The notes: generated by a model not told the origin, from the letters alone. 64,000 bases of DNA from Bryobacterales bacterium (GCA_020846745.1 JADLDI010000057.1:32698-96697), one strand, 5' to 3'. Positions 1 through 8,381 are shown, counted from the first letter of the stretch. A program made the numbers and translations.

Positions 1-299
1 AGATCAAGATCGAGGGCGCTTCCCTCGGCGTTCGTGAAGCCGATGAGATCGGACACGCCGTCGCTCCCCTCCTCGGCATCGAGAACTCGCTACTTGTGCT
101 TGACCTTTCCGACGTCAAGCGCATCGACTGGTACGGCTTGCACGCGATTGCGACGGTGGCGGAACGCGCCCGCCCGAAAGTAGAAATCGTTGTATGTGGA
201 GCCAATCAGGACGTGGCCGGCCTTTTCCATCTGGTCCGGCTCGACAGGAAAGTCCGCATGTATCCCAACCTGGAGTCAGCATGTAAAGCACTGGATTAG
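1..299 (+). CDS. STAS-domain protein, C-terminal part (5' end outside window)
   Basis: The frame is open from the first bases of the window to the TAG at 297-299, so the true start lies upstream; the GTG at 96 is internal. The translation alternates beta and alpha elements as in STAS domains: a strand with LLVLDLSDV, then the phospho-switch loop region and a helix (WYGLHAIATVAERA), then a strand (VEIVVCG) and a final helix. Family knowledge: such proteins are anti-anti-sigma factors or sulfate-transporter tails. The usual D-S-[ST]-G loop reads R-I-D-W-Y-G here, so the normally phosphorylated serine is not visible and control by a kinase is doubtful. The partner is unknown because upstream sequence is missing. 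Confidence 0.65.
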   Translation, partial: IKIEGASLGVREADEIGHAVAPLLGIENSLLVLDLSDVKRIDWYGLHAIATVAERARPKVEIVVCGANQDVAGLFHLVRLDRKVRMYPNLESACKALD

Positions 300-409
300 A
301 GCAGCGGGAAATATCGTCGCGCCTGGAAATTGCTTCGCTCTGCCAGCAACCGCAAGTGATTGATTCCAAAAATGCAGGAGGTGGCCCGGCGATTGCCCCG
401 GCTTAGGCT

Positions 410-1015
410 ATGGCTACCACTGTGATCGGTGTTTTCCCGAGCGTCACGGAAGCGGAGCGCGCTATCGACGGCCTGACGGCGAATGGCTTTTCGCGAGCGG
501 ATGTCAGTCTCTTATCATCCGGTCACGATACTCCGGACGTCGGGCCGAAGGACTCCATAGGCGCAGAAGGCGGAACGGGCGCGGGCGCTGCCATTGGCGG
601 ATTGGCTGGTTTCACGGCCGGCATTGTGGCCCTGGCGATTCCCGGTTTGGGTCCTCTTCTCGCCGTCGGACCTCTTGCCGCCGGGTTAGTCGGCGCCAGC
701 GTTGGCATGGCCGCAGGCGGCATTGCCGGCGCGCTGAAGGACCGCGGAGTGCCGGATGGCGATGCCCAGAACTACTCCGAAGCCGTAGGCCGGGGGAATG
801 TACTGGTCACCTTAGATGTTTCCGACGAACGAGCCGACGAAGCAGTCGCCTTGCTTGACCATTACGGCGCGATGGACGTTCGCGAGCAGCAGCCCCGCGC
901 ATTTACGGCGGCTGCCGGGACCTATTTACAGTCCGAAGACCAGGGCATCCACGTCATGGAGCGGGCTCGACAACGCGAAGAGCGCCAGGTGCGCGCCCAC
1001 TTCTACGTCAGTTAG
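410..1015 (+). CDS. General-stress-type protein with YflT-like N-terminus and glycine-rich hydrophobic core
   Basis: 201 aa. The N-terminus (TVIGVFPSVTEAERAIDGL) matches the start of the YflT/GS17M-like stress domain, a small alpha/beta fold that recurs at the C-terminus (VLVTLDVSDERADEAVALL). Between them, residues of about 55-110 form a Gly/Ala-rich hydrophobic stretch typical of glycine-zipper membrane-associated segments. Family knowledge: these proteins are stress-induced; no biochemical role is established. An AGGAGG at about 375 lies too far upstream to be its ribosome site. Its stop overlaps the stop of the convergent cytochrome gene by 4 bp. The function is inferred from family resemblance only. 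Confidence 0.7.
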   Translation: MATTVIGVFPSVTEAERAIDGLTANGFSRADVSLLSSGHDTPDVGPKDSIGAEGGTGAGAAIGGLAGFTAGIVALAIPGLGPLLAVGPLAAGLVGASVGMAAGGIAGALKDRGVPDGDAQNYSEAVGRGNVLVTLDVSDERADEAVALLDHYGAMDVREQQPRAFTAAAGTYLQSEDQGIHVMERARQREERQVRAHFYVS

Positions 1016-2358
1016 CGCCGTAACGCCGCCTCACTGGTCTGCATCGCCGCCGGACCATCGGGTTTGGCGTCCAGGTACTCGATCCAACTGGTCATCATCT
1101 CTTCTTCCGACCGGTCGCCCCACCGGAGCGTCTGTTTCGGATCGGGATTGAACCGGTTGTTGGGGCTGTTGTCGTAGTGAATTGTGACGATCATCCGGCT
1201 ACCTTTCGGGACCAAAACCGGTTCCTTCAACCGGTATACGAGTTGCCAATTGAAGTCATACCGCGGCACCTTCAGCAGGATCTCGCGCTTCCCGTCCGGC
1301 CGGATCACTTCATATGTAACGTCCTTGCCCCGATAGTGCATATGAGGTGTAAACGATAGCAGCAGCTTGTCTTTTTCGAATTCGTAGCACCGCCGCACCT
1401 CATGATTCGGCGCGCCCGCCGGAATCTGCATGAAAAAGTTCCGCAGGTCCATTCGCCGCAAAACCCGCTGCGGCGGCGCCGGAGCCAGATACAACCCGAT
1501 GGAGGTGCGGTCCGTCTCTCCCTGGTTCGGCACCTTGGCATAGTGGATCACGAATTCCAGCTTGCCGCCCGGCGGAATCCACTTCGCCGTACCGGAAGGG
1601 AACACATCCGGCGGCCGTCCCGGAAGAAACGAAGCCAATGCGCCCTCCTGGAACCCCGTCAGGAATGGCAGATTGGGAAGATTCTGGGCGCATGCGTCGT
1701 TCACAACCGGAGCATCCTGGCGAATCCGCGACAGTTTGCCTTCCTTGATCAGGAACTTGGATAGTGACGGCATGTTGCCGGTGGAGGCGACCTCCATGTC
1801 CTTTAGGTTGTTTGAGACCATCAACACGTGCGCGTGATGGACTACTTTGCGATTACCCGGATGGATCTCCGCTGCACGGATCCATCGGCCTTCGGTGAAA
1901 TTGGTCGGCACCACGAAATGCTCGTACGCATCTTCGCCCGGCGTCACCTTATAGGTTTCGCCGATATCGATCACGATGTCCGGTTTCCCTAACTGCCACC
2001 CTTCGATCATGGGTGGCGGGGCCGGCATGTCCTTGGCGTCGCCTTCGGCCGCGCCGCCATCCACCCACGTTTTTACCGTTGCAATCTCCGCCTCCGACAA
2101 GCGCGCGTCATTTGAGAAATGCCCGTATCCAGGATCGGCGAACCAGGGCGGCATCTTGCGGCCGACTACCGAGGTCCGGATCGCCTTCGCCCACGGACGC
2201 GTACTTTTGTAATCCAGAAGCGACATCGGCGCGATGTCATTGGGACGGTGGCATGAGACGCAGTGCTTAAAGAAGATCGGCGCGACGTCTTTGGTGTACG
2301 TCGGGCCGGCGGCATAGGCGCATACCGACACGAGGAGTGCAATTGGCCAGCGGGTCAT
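1012..2358 (-). CDS. Secreted c-type cytochrome fused to a copper type II monooxygenase-like domain
   Basis: 448 aa from the ATG at 2358; the longer reading to 2430 only adds residues before the signal peptide (MTRWPIALLVSVCAYAA). One haem site, CVSCH at residues 33-37, is followed by a K-M-P-P-W motif that can supply the Met ligand, and a W-V-D-G-G-A motif closes the cytochrome domain. The C-terminal two thirds contain HHAH and a later PHMHYRG motif, as in the PHM/DBM copper monooxygenase folds found behind such haem domains in Acidobacteria and Planctomycetes. It likely acts in the periplasm as a redox enzyme; the substrate is unknown. The fold assignment is firm for the haem part, moderate for the copper part. 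Confidence 0.75.
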   Translation of the reverse strand: MTRWPIALLVSVCAYAAGPTYTKDVAPIFFKHCVSCHRPNDIAPMSLLDYKSTRPWAKAIRTSVVGRKMPPWFADPGYGHFSNDARLSEAEIATVKTWVDGGAAEGDAKDMPAPPPMIEGWQLGKPDIVIDIGETYKVTPGEDAYEHFVVPTNFTEGRWIRAAEIHPGNRKVVHHAHVLMVSNNLKDMEVASTGNMPSLSKFLIKEGKLSRIRQDAPVVNDACAQNLPNLPFLTGFQEGALASFLPGRPPDVFPSGTAKWIPPGGKLEFVIHYAKVPNQGETDRTSIGLYLAPAPPQRVLRRMDLRNFFMQIPAGAPNHEVRRCYEFEKDKLLLSFTPHMHYRGKDVTYEVIRPDGKREILLKVPRYDFNWQLVYRLKEPVLVPKGSRMIVTIHYDNSPNNRFNPDPKQTLRWGDRSEEEMMTSWIEYLDAKPDGPAAMQTSEAALRR

Positions 2359-2469
2359 AACGGAAAGGAGCCTGCTGGCCGCTAAGATATCACATGTTTG
2401 AGCGGTGTGCAGTCGTTCGAAGACGCCCAAATAGCCGCCGCCGGCCTCAAAGTCATTGGACAGTGAAGT

Positions 2470-3048
2470 TTAGCGCTCCGCCACCACGTTGAACTGGACC
2501 TTCATTTCGTCCTTCGTGCCGGCTGCCCCAAGCAGCGCCGTGGGCGGTTTCAGGTCGTAATCCGACAGTTTAACTTCCGCTTCGCCCGTCAGCCGCATGC
2601 GCCCGCCTTCATGCTTCAACTGCACCTGCATGGTCAGGGGCTTCGGCATCTCGCGGATACTCAACACGCCTTCCACCTCAAACGCGTCCCGCCCCTTCGG
2701 GTTGACCCGCTTACTGACGAACCGGATTTCGGGGAAATGCTCCACATCGAGCATGTTCTTGTCGCGAGCCGCCTCGGTCACCTTCCGCTGATCTTTCTCG
2801 TTGATCCAGGTGTCCTTGCATTCGATGCTGTCGACCTCAATCGTCAGGTCGACTTTCGACCGGTCCGGCGATTCGGAATCGAACCAAAGCGTCCCGTGGT
2901 AGCGTGCAAACTCGAAGTGATGAGTCTTGCCGCTCATCAACCCCGTCTTATACACCTCAAGAACAATATGGGTATGGTCGGCAGGTTCGATCTGATACGC
3001 AGCAGGACCGGCGAATAGGGCGAACCCAAGTAAAGCTATAGCGCTCAC
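2470..3048 (-). CDS. YceI-family periplasmic lipid-binding protein
   Basis: 192 aa, GTG start at 3048 preceded by a GGGAGG ribosome site. Residues 1-18 are a signal peptide. The mature part starts with the family hallmark YQIEPADHTHIVLEV and continues with the beta-barrel pattern ending in the conserved D-Y-x-L block (SDYDLKPPTALLG), matching the usual YceI length of about 190 aa. Family knowledge: YceI proteins bind polyisoprenoids in a lipocalin-like barrel. It may be co-transcribed with the cytochrome gene downstream (111 bp gap), since YceI proteins often sit near periplasmic redox proteins; this link is inference. Confidence 0.88.
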   Translation of the reverse strand: MSAIALLGFALFAGPAAYQIEPADHTHIVLEVYKTGLMSGKTHHFEFARYHGTLWFDSESPDRSKVDLTIEVDSIECKDTWINEKDQRKVTEAARDKNMLDVEHFPEIRFVSKRVNPKGRDAFEVEGVLSIREMPKPLTMQVQLKHEGGRMRLTGEAEVKLSDYDLKPPTALLGAAGTKDEMKVQFNVVAER

Positions 3049-3094
3049 GCCAACCTCCCGCCAAGTAAATTTGTTGAACGCTAACCGACGCGGG

Positions 3095-3661
3095 TTAGTC
3101 GATGTTCAGAACCCGCTTCAGCGTACCCTTCTCGTCCTCGATCTTCTTCTGCAGCATGAGAATGGAGTAGATCAACTGCTCAGGGCGAGGCGGGCAGCCA
3201 GGAACGTACACATCCACGGGAATGATCTGGTTCACCGGGATCAAGGCGTAGTTCGAAAACACACCGGTCGACGTTGCGCAGGCGCCCATCGAGATTACCC
3301 AGCGCGGTTCCGGCATCTGTTGGTACAGTTTGCGGATGACAGGCGCCATTTTCTGGGATACGCGGCCCGCGATGATCATCAGGTCCGATTGCCGTGGTGA
3401 ACCGCGAAACACTTCCGCGCCAAATCGGGAAATATCGAAGCGCGAAGCGCTCATAGCCATCATCTCGATCGCACAGCAAGCCAAGCCAAAGGTCATCGGC
3501 CAGATTGAGTTCTTCCGCGCCCAGTTGATCGCTTTGTCGACGGTAGTGGTGATGACGCTTTCTTCCAGTTCAACCGGCAAGTCCTGGTCGATCTTGCTGA
3601 AAAGCCCCTCCACCGGGTCGAGTGGTGGACGATATTCCCGCAGGTCCATATGCTCTTTCAT
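3095..3661 (-). CDS. nuoB: NADH-quinone oxidoreductase subunit B (orphan NuoB)
   Basis: 188 aa, normal for NuoB. The four ligands of cluster N2 are present: adjacent Cys62-Cys63 in [11 protein letters not shown], Cys128 in [10 protein letters not shown] and Cys156 in [11 protein letters not shown]. The start at 3661 has GGAGAG about 12 nt upstream; an in-frame ATG at 3649 is an alternative. NuoB couples the hydrophilic arm of complex I to the quinone site, yet no other nuo gene lies in the window. Split nuo sets and second nuoB copies occur in Acidobacteria, so this may be a paralog of one in a main cluster or the only copy. Confidence 0.93.
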   Translation of the reverse strand: MKEHMDLREYRPPLDPVEGLFSKIDQDLPVELEESVITTTVDKAINWARKNSIWPMTFGLACCAIEMMAMSASRFDISRFGAEVFRGSPRQSDLMIIAGRVSQKMAPVIRKLYQQMPEPRWVISMGACATSTGVFSNYALIPVNQIIPVDVYVPGCPPRPEQLIYSILMLQKKIEDEKGTLKRVLNID

Positions 3662-3733
3662 TATCCCACGGAGTCTCTCCTTTCACCCCATGCGCTGTCC
3701 CCCGGTCGAGTCCCCGACCCCGTATATTGGTAA

Positions 3734-5953
3734 TTGGACCGTCAGGATCTACTTCGCGAAGCCTCGGAACTGTTTGGAATTGAACCAGGTTACTGGGACA
3801 TTTCAGGGGCGTGGCACGAGACTACCCCCGAGTTACGAGAAGCCATCCTCCAATCGCTCGGCATCAACACCGGAACGCCTGCAGACCTGGAACGATCTCT
3901 CCAGGATCGGCTCCTTGAAACCTGGGGCCGCCTCGGCGAACCGGTGCGCGTCGTCACACAAGGCGAACCTCTTCAAGTCAATCTCTACGTGGACGAACCG
4001 CGTGCTGAGGGTTGGGTGATGGGAACCCTGGTTCGCGAGGACGGCTCGCGCACCCACATACGGTTCGACCTTTCCGAGTGGCCCGCGGAGGAAAGCCGTA
4101 CCGTCCGTGGCACGCGCTACATCCGTAAGCGCGTGGGGATCCCGTTCCCGCTTCCGCTGGGCTACCACTCTATCGATTGGGAACTTAGTGGCGACCCCGC
4201 CGGCTCCACTCGCATCATCGTCTGCCCCGAGAAGGCTTACCTGCCTCCGGCCCTGGTCTCCGGCCAGCGGCGTGCCGGCCTCGCCGTTTCCTTGTATGGC
4301 GTGCACTCCCGGCGCACCTGGGGTTGTGGCGACTTTACGGCCCTCGGCGAAATCGTGGACTGGGTTTCCGATTACATCGGCGGCGCATATATCGCGCTGA
4401 ACCCCTTGCAGGCTATCCACAATCGCCAACCGTTCAACACCAGCCCCTACCTGCCGAACAGCATTCTCTACCGTAACTTCATTTACCTGGACATCGACGC
4501 TATTCCGGAGATGTCCACCAGTCAAGAAGCTGCTGGGTTACGCCGTTCGCCCGAGGTGCTCGAAGAGATCCGCACCCTCAACGAATCGGACTTTGTCGAA
4601 TACGAGCGTGTGGCGGCGCTGAAGCTGCGATTCTTGCGGATTCTGTTCGATCAGTTCCTAAGTGAGGAGCAGAGCGGCAACTCTCGAGCCGGCGACTTCC
4701 GCAAGTTCGTCGCCGCCGAAGGCGGCCTGCTCGACCGCTTCGCGCTTTACAACGTCCTCGATGCCTGGTGCCACGAACAGAATCCCGATTGCTGGGTGTG
4801 GCCCGATTGGCCCACGGAATTTCACGACCCCACCTCTCCGGCCGTCAAGCACTTCCGCGAAGAGCACGACCGCGACGTGCTCTTCCACAAGTACATCCAA
4901 TGGCTCCTCGACGTCCAAGCCCGCCGCGCCCAGCAATATGCCGAATCGCGCGGCATGGAAATCGGCCTCTTCCACGATCTGCCCCTCGCCACGGACCGCT
5001 GCGGCTTCGAACTGTGGGCCAATCGCGACTTCTACGTCGCCGGGTGCCGCGTCGGCGCGCCGCCCGACGGATTCTCGCCCAAGGGGCAGGATTGGTCGTT
5101 CCCGCCGCCCAACCACGAACAGCACCGGCGCGACGGCTACCGGCTGTTTACCGAGTCGATTGCGAAAGCGTGCCGCCATGGCGGAGCGCTCCGTATCGAC
5201 CATGTCATGCGGCTGTTCCGCCTCTACTGGATTCCCGAGCGGTTCGATGCCACCCAGGGCACCTACGTCCGCGACAATCCCGACGAACTGTTGAAGGTCT
5301 TGGCGCTTGAAAGCCATCGCAACAAGGTGCTGATTGTCGGCGAAGACCTCGGCACGGTCGAGCCCTCGATGCGCGAAGCTCTCGCCCGGCACGGCATCCT
5401 GTCATACCGGCTTTTCTTTTTCGAAAAGCACAGCGACGGCCGCTTCAAGCAGCCCTCCGAATATCCCCAGCAAGCGCTGGTATCTTCGACAACGCACGAT
5501 TTGCCGACCCTGGCCGGCTTCTGGTCCGGCGAAGACATCGAAATGCGCGCCAAACTCGGCGTGCTCGATGACGAGGGCCGCCGCCGGTCTCTCGACGAGC
5601 GCCGCGAAGACAAGCGAAGCATGTTCGATGCGCTTGCGGTCGCAGGACTTCTGCCGCCCGGCTACCCGCGCGAAGCCGCCGAGGGTCCGGTACTTTCGGG
5701 TGAGCTGCATTCCGCGGTTACCGGCTTTCTCGCTTCCACCCCGTGCCTCTTGATGACTCTGAACCAGGAAGATCTCACCAAAGAGACCTGCCAGCAGAAC
5801 CTTCCGGGCACAACCTGGCAATACCCCAACTGGCGGCGTAAGATGCGTTTTAGCATCGAAGAGCTGACCACGCTTCCGCTGGCCCGCGACTACGCCCGTA
5901 TGATGGACTATTGGCTCCGCCGGACGTCGCGGCGTTGGCAGCCTTCCACTTGA
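3734..5953 (+). CDS. malQ: 4-alpha-glucanotransferase (amylomaltase, GH77)
   Basis: 739 aa from a TTG start. Residues of about 1-150 form a non-catalytic beta-rich extension, as in long bacterial MalQ proteins. The GH77 catalytic domain follows, with nucleophile Asp489 in LRIDHVMRLFRLYW, acid/base Glu537 in IVGEDLGTVEP and Asp589 in TTHDLPTLAGFW, plus the family start motif SYGVHSRRTWGCGDF (here LYGVHSRR). The cytoplasmic enzyme moves maltooligosaccharide segments between glucans in glycogen or maltodextrin metabolism. No glycogen genes are adjacent. Its 3' end overlaps the next gene by 43 bp, suggesting coupled expression. Confidence 0.93.
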   Translation: MDRQDLLREASELFGIEPGYWDISGAWHETTPELREAILQSLGINTGTPADLERSLQDRLLETWGRLGEPVRVVTQGEPLQVNLYVDEPRAEGWVMGTLVREDGSRTHIRFDLSEWPAEESRTVRGTRYIRKRVGIPFPLPLGYHSIDWELSGDPAGSTRIIVCPEKAYLPPALVSGQRRAGLAVSLYGVHSRRTWGCGDFTALGEIVDWVSDYIGGAYIALNPLQAIHNRQPFNTSPYLPNSILYRNFIYLDIDAIPEMSTSQEAAGLRRSPEVLEEIRTLNESDFVEYERVAALKLRFLRILFDQFLSEEQSGNSRAGDFRKFVAAEGGLLDRFALYNVLDAWCHEQNPDCWVWPDWPTEFHDPTSPAVKHFREEHDRDVLFHKYIQWLLDVQARRAQQYAESRGMEIGLFHDLPLATDRCGFELWANRDFYVAGCRVGAPPDGFSPKGQDWSFPPPNHEQHRRDGYRLFTESIAKACRHGGALRIDHVMRLFRLYWIPERFDATQGTYVRDNPDELLKVLALESHRNKVLIVGEDLGTVEPSMREALARHGILSYRLFFFEKHSDGRFKQPSEYPQQALVSSTTHDLPTLAGFWSGEDIEMRAKLGVLDDEGRRRSLDERREDKRSMFDALAVAGLLPPGYPREAAEGPVLSGELHSAVTGFLASTPCLLMTLNQEDLTKETCQQNLPGTTWQYPNWRRKMRFSIEELTTLPLARDYARMMDYWLRRTSRRWQPST

Positions 5954-6672
5954 CCTATCTTCACTTCATCCCAACGTTTTGGTTCCTCGTCGCACTCGCC
6001 GGGATTCCTTTTCCCCGTCGCCGATTGACCTTCGCCTACGTCGCTCTGGCGGGAATATTCCTATGTATGTTCCCCCCGCTCGCGGCCCTGGGGTTACGAG
6101 CCATCAATTCCGGCTATGCTCCGATTCCCGGCGCGGAGGTTCCCGCGGACTCCATTGTTGTGCTGTCCGGGCACGTCGCCGGTCCCGACGAACAGTACCC
6201 TACCGCCACGCCACACACCGACACCGCCGAGCGGCTTCGTCATGCCGCGACTCTGTACCGGACCTGGCGCAAACTGCCGATTATCGTCACCGGCGGCACT
6301 CGCGATCTGAGCGGCGTCGCGTTCGCGGTGACCATGAAGCGCGAATTGGTGCGCATGGGCGTTCCCGAAGAGGATATCTGGACCGAAGAGCAATCGACCA
6401 ACACGCACGAAAACGCACTCTTTTCAGCAAAGCTGCTAGCCGCGAAAGGGCTGAAGCGGCCCGTGGTCGTCACCAGTTGCTACCACATGCTGCGAACCGA
6501 GATGTGTTTCAAGAAGCAGGGCTTCGAGGTCTATCCCGCGCCCGTGGGAATCCCGCCTTTCGAACTCCGCTTGGCTTCGTTCATCCCAAACGACGGGGCA
6601 CTACTCCACAATGAACACATCGCGCACGAGCTGGTAGGGATCGCGTTTTACAAGGCGCGGGGGCAGTTGTAG
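5911..6672 (+). CDS. DUF218 (YdcF/ElyC/SanA-like) membrane protein
   Basis: 253 aa from a TTG start inside the end of malQ. Two hydrophobic segments (about residues 15-28 and 40-60) precede a DUF218 domain: D-S-I-V-V-L-S-G opens the first strand, followed by ERLRHAATLYR, the glycine loop IIVTGGTRD, an E-x-x-S-x-N-T-x-E-N motif and VVTSCYHMLR. These are the conserved blocks of the family, whose E. coli members affect envelope integrity and carrier-lipid homeostasis; the reaction here is unknown. A 299-bp stretch of this gene recurs in a broken copy at 7426-7724. Confidence 0.85.
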   Translation: MAPPDVAALAAFHLTYLHFIPTFWFLVALAGIPFPRRRLTFAYVALAGIFLCMFPPLAALGLRAINSGYAPIPGAEVPADSIVVLSGHVAGPDEQYPTATPHTDTAERLRHAATLYRTWRKLPIIVTGGTRDLSGVAFAVTMKRELVRMGVPEEDIWTEEQSTNTHENALFSAKLLAAKGLKRPVVVTSCYHMLRTEMCFKKQGFEVYPAPVGIPPFELRLASFIPNDGALLHNEHIAHELVGIAFYKARGQL

Positions 6673-6783
6673 ACGCTGCCTACGCTCGCCTCGACTTTGA
6701 GAAAGGGGTTGCCGACATCTCCTTCAACGATCAACAGGTCGGCCCGCAAAAACTCATACAATGGACACAGGTACCAGACGTCG

Positions 6784-7056
6784 ATGACAATAACCATCCC
6801 ACCCGAACTGGAACAGCGGATTCGGACGAGTGCCGATGCGGAAAACCTCAGCGTTCAGGACTACGTCGAAAGGCTGATACGAGAAGACGAGACGTGGACT
6901 GAACTGAGCGAAGCCGCGCTAACTCCTTCAGATCCGGAGTTCGACGAAATCCGTAGAGCGGTCCAGGTAGGGCTGGATCAGGCGGAGCGTGGCGAAAGCC
7001 GGCCCGCGGCTGAGGTATTCTCAGAACTCCGGGCCAAGTATGGAATTTCGCGTTGA
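6784..7056 (+). CDS. Antitoxin of a ParE/RelE-type pair
   Basis: 90 aa from the ATG at 6784. The N-terminus (MTITIPPELEQRIRTSADAE) has the beta-strand plus helix start of a ribbon-helix-helix DNA-binding domain; the second half is acidic and charged, ending in VFSELRAKYGI, a typical toxin-wrapping tail. It overlaps the downstream toxin start by 17 bp, the usual antitoxin-first order with translational coupling. Inference: it neutralises the toxin and represses the operon. The exact subfamily was not determined. A longer reading from 6697 adds only poorly conserved-looking residues. Confidence 0.75.
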   Translation: MTITIPPELEQRIRTSADAENLSVQDYVERLIREDETWTELSEAALTPSDPEFDEIRRAVQVGLDQAERGESRPAAEVFSELRAKYGISR

Positions 7057-7351
7057 GATAACGCCGCGCGCCCAATCGGACCTCAACGACCTCCACGAAC
7101 ACATCATCGGGCAAGCTCCAATAGCCGGAGCAAAGTGGCTTCGACGGCTTGAACGCGCCGTCCTGACTCTTGCAGTTTTTCCTGAACGTTGCGTAGTCGA
7201 GCCCGCGTTGTGCTCGCCTACACGGACCGTGAGGAAACTCCTATTCGGCAGGAAGCGCCACGTCTATCGTATTTACTTTGAGGTGAGGGGCCGCACAGTA
7301 CATATCCTACATATCCGGCACGGCGCCCGGCACGATCCTGAAAATGTTTAA
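7040..7351 (+). CDS. ParE/RelE-superfamily toxin
   Basis: 103 aa, ATG at 7040 inside the end of the antitoxin gene. The pattern is that of the ParE/RelE fold: MEFRVEITPRAQSDLNDLHEHI at the start (strand plus helix), then the W-L-R-R-L-E helix, a P-E-R-C loop, and the C-terminal strands R-K-L-L-F-G-R-K-R-H-V-Y-R-I-Y-F and V-H-I-L-H-I-R-H-G. The last basic-aromatic strand and HIRHG end are typical of ParE-type members. Family knowledge leaves two options, gyrase poison or ribosome-dependent mRNase, and sequence alone does not separate them. Confidence 0.82.
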   Translation: MEFRVEITPRAQSDLNDLHEHIIGQAPIAGAKWLRRLERAVLTLAVFPERCVVEPALCSPTRTVRKLLFGRKRHVYRIYFEVRGRTVHILHIRHGARHDPENV

Positions 7352-7374
7352 AAAGGACCGTGCCGTTCTTGCAC

Positions 7375-7742
7375 CCCGCTCATGCACCGCATTTATCCCC
7401 GCATCGTCACGATCTCTCTCCTCATGGGAATATTCCTCTGTATGTTCCCCCCGCTTGCGGCCCTGGGGTTAAGGGCCATCAACTCCGGCTATGCTCCGAT
7501 TCCCGGCGCGGAGGTTCCGGCCGATGCCATTGTTGTGCTGTCCGGACACGTCGCCGGCCCCGACGAACAGCATCCTACCGCCACGCCACACACCGACACC
7601 GCCGAGCGGCTTCGTCATGCCGCGATTCTGTACCGGACCTGGCGCAAACTGCCGATTGTCCTAACCGGCGGTACTCGCGATCTGAGCGGCGTCGCGTTCA
7701 CGGTGACCATGAAGCGCGAATTGGATCGCGTTTTACAAGGCG
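7375..7742 (+). pseudogene. Chimeric broken duplicate: channel-gene 5' end fused to an internally deleted DUF218 fragment
   Basis: Three pieces are visible. Bases 7375-7425 match the start of the K+ channel gene at 8375-8425 (about 8 mismatches in 51). Bases 7426-7724 match 6051-6349 of the DUF218 gene without indels. Bases 7725-7742 match 6640-6657, the end of the DUF218 gene, so about 290 bp between them is missing. 290 is not a multiple of three and the frame is lost at the second joint; the resulting reading frame (7382-7798) then runs antisense into brnA. It has no ribosome site and lacks the DUF218 C-terminal half. It is best read as a duplication and recombination scar. Confidence 0.85.
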
Positions 7743-7748
7743 TAGATT

Positions 7749-8018
7749 TCAAGTTCCGGTCCGGCGCTTCTGCATCATTTCGCGCAGGAATGCGTTAATC
7801 CGAGTCTGATACCCCTCTCCACTGGCCTTTAACCACGCAAGGATATCCGCATCCAGCCTGATCGTCACTGCCGTCTTTTTGGGCCGGTAGAATTTTCCGA
7901 TCACCGCATCGGAGGGGATGCTCCGGATTTCCGGTATGTCCGTAAGGTCAATCTCGCGGTCCGGCCGGGCTGCCAGTTTCTTCAATTGCCTGCGCTTCTC
8001 CTCAGTGAGTTTGCTCAT
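7749..8018 (-). CDS. brnA: BrnA-type antitoxin
   Basis: 89 aa from the ATG at 8018 (five more residues if the ATG at 8033 is used). The centre shows the BrnA signature: an acidic D-L-T-D-I-P-E-I stretch, then F-Y-R-P-K-K-T-A-V-T-I-R-L-D-A-D-I-L-A-W, whose last part is the strand and first helix of a ribbon-helix-helix, closed by YQTRINAFLREMM. It follows brnT with a 17-bp overlap, in the toxin-first order typical of brnTA. Family knowledge: the pair forms a BrnT2-BrnA2 complex that represses its own promoter. Confidence 0.88.
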   Translation of the reverse strand: MSKLTEEKRRQLKKLAARPDREIDLTDIPEIRSIPSDAVIGKFYRPKKTAVTIRLDADILAWLKASGEGYQTRINAFLREMMQKRRTGT

Positions 8019-8286
8019 ATAATCTCCTCTCATTGCGTGTAGCTTGACGCGCAGAGATGATCCGGATCACCTCAACGGCTGCTTGTTCACGATATGTGTG
8101 CACAACAACAATCAGAACTATTCCTTCAATTGACCCGATCGCATGCCATCGCTGCTCACCGTCGGTTACCCTTTCGACGAAGCTGACGCAGTGCGGATCT
8201 TCGAACACGAGTTGTGCCGTTTCGAAATCGATTCCATGTTTTGCCTTGTTCGTTGCATTCTTGGCGTCATCCCATTCGAAACGCAT
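8002..8286 (-). CDS. brnT: BrnT-type ribonuclease toxin
   Basis: 94 aa, the usual BrnT length. It begins with the family block F-E-W-D-D-A-K-N-x-x-N-x-x-K-H-G-I-D-F and ends with I-R-I-I-S-A-R-Q-A-T-R-N-E-R-R-L-Y, which contains the R-I-I-S-A-R catalytic strand of this RelE-like fold. Family knowledge: BrnT inhibits translation by RNA cleavage and is neutralised by BrnA, encoded just downstream. The upstream gap to the K+ channel gene (95 bp) is AT-richer than its surroundings and should hold the brnTA promoter; I could not assign its boxes with confidence. Confidence 0.92.
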   Translation of the reverse strand: MRFEWDDAKNATNKAKHGIDFETAQLVFEDPHCVSFVERVTDGEQRWHAIGSIEGIVLIVVVHTYREQAAVEVIRIISARQATRNERRLYEQTH

Positions 8287-8354
8287 CTGTATTTACTGTA
8301 GTGTACATACATTGAAATTGGCATATCCCGCTCCGTTTCAGCTACCGTATCCAT

Positions 8355-8378
8355 AGAGCTTTCCCGAGAGCTTTCCCG
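8355..8378 (+). repeat. Perfect tandem 12-bp direct repeat before the K+ channel start
   Basis: The 12-mer AGAGCTTTCCCG occurs twice in direct succession (8355-8366 and 8367-8378), ending 3 bp before the channel gene ATG. The copy of this region in the chimeric fragment at 7375 retains only the last bases (CCCGCT), so the duplication boundary falls inside the second unit. Confidence 0.8.
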
Positions 8379-8381
8379 CTC

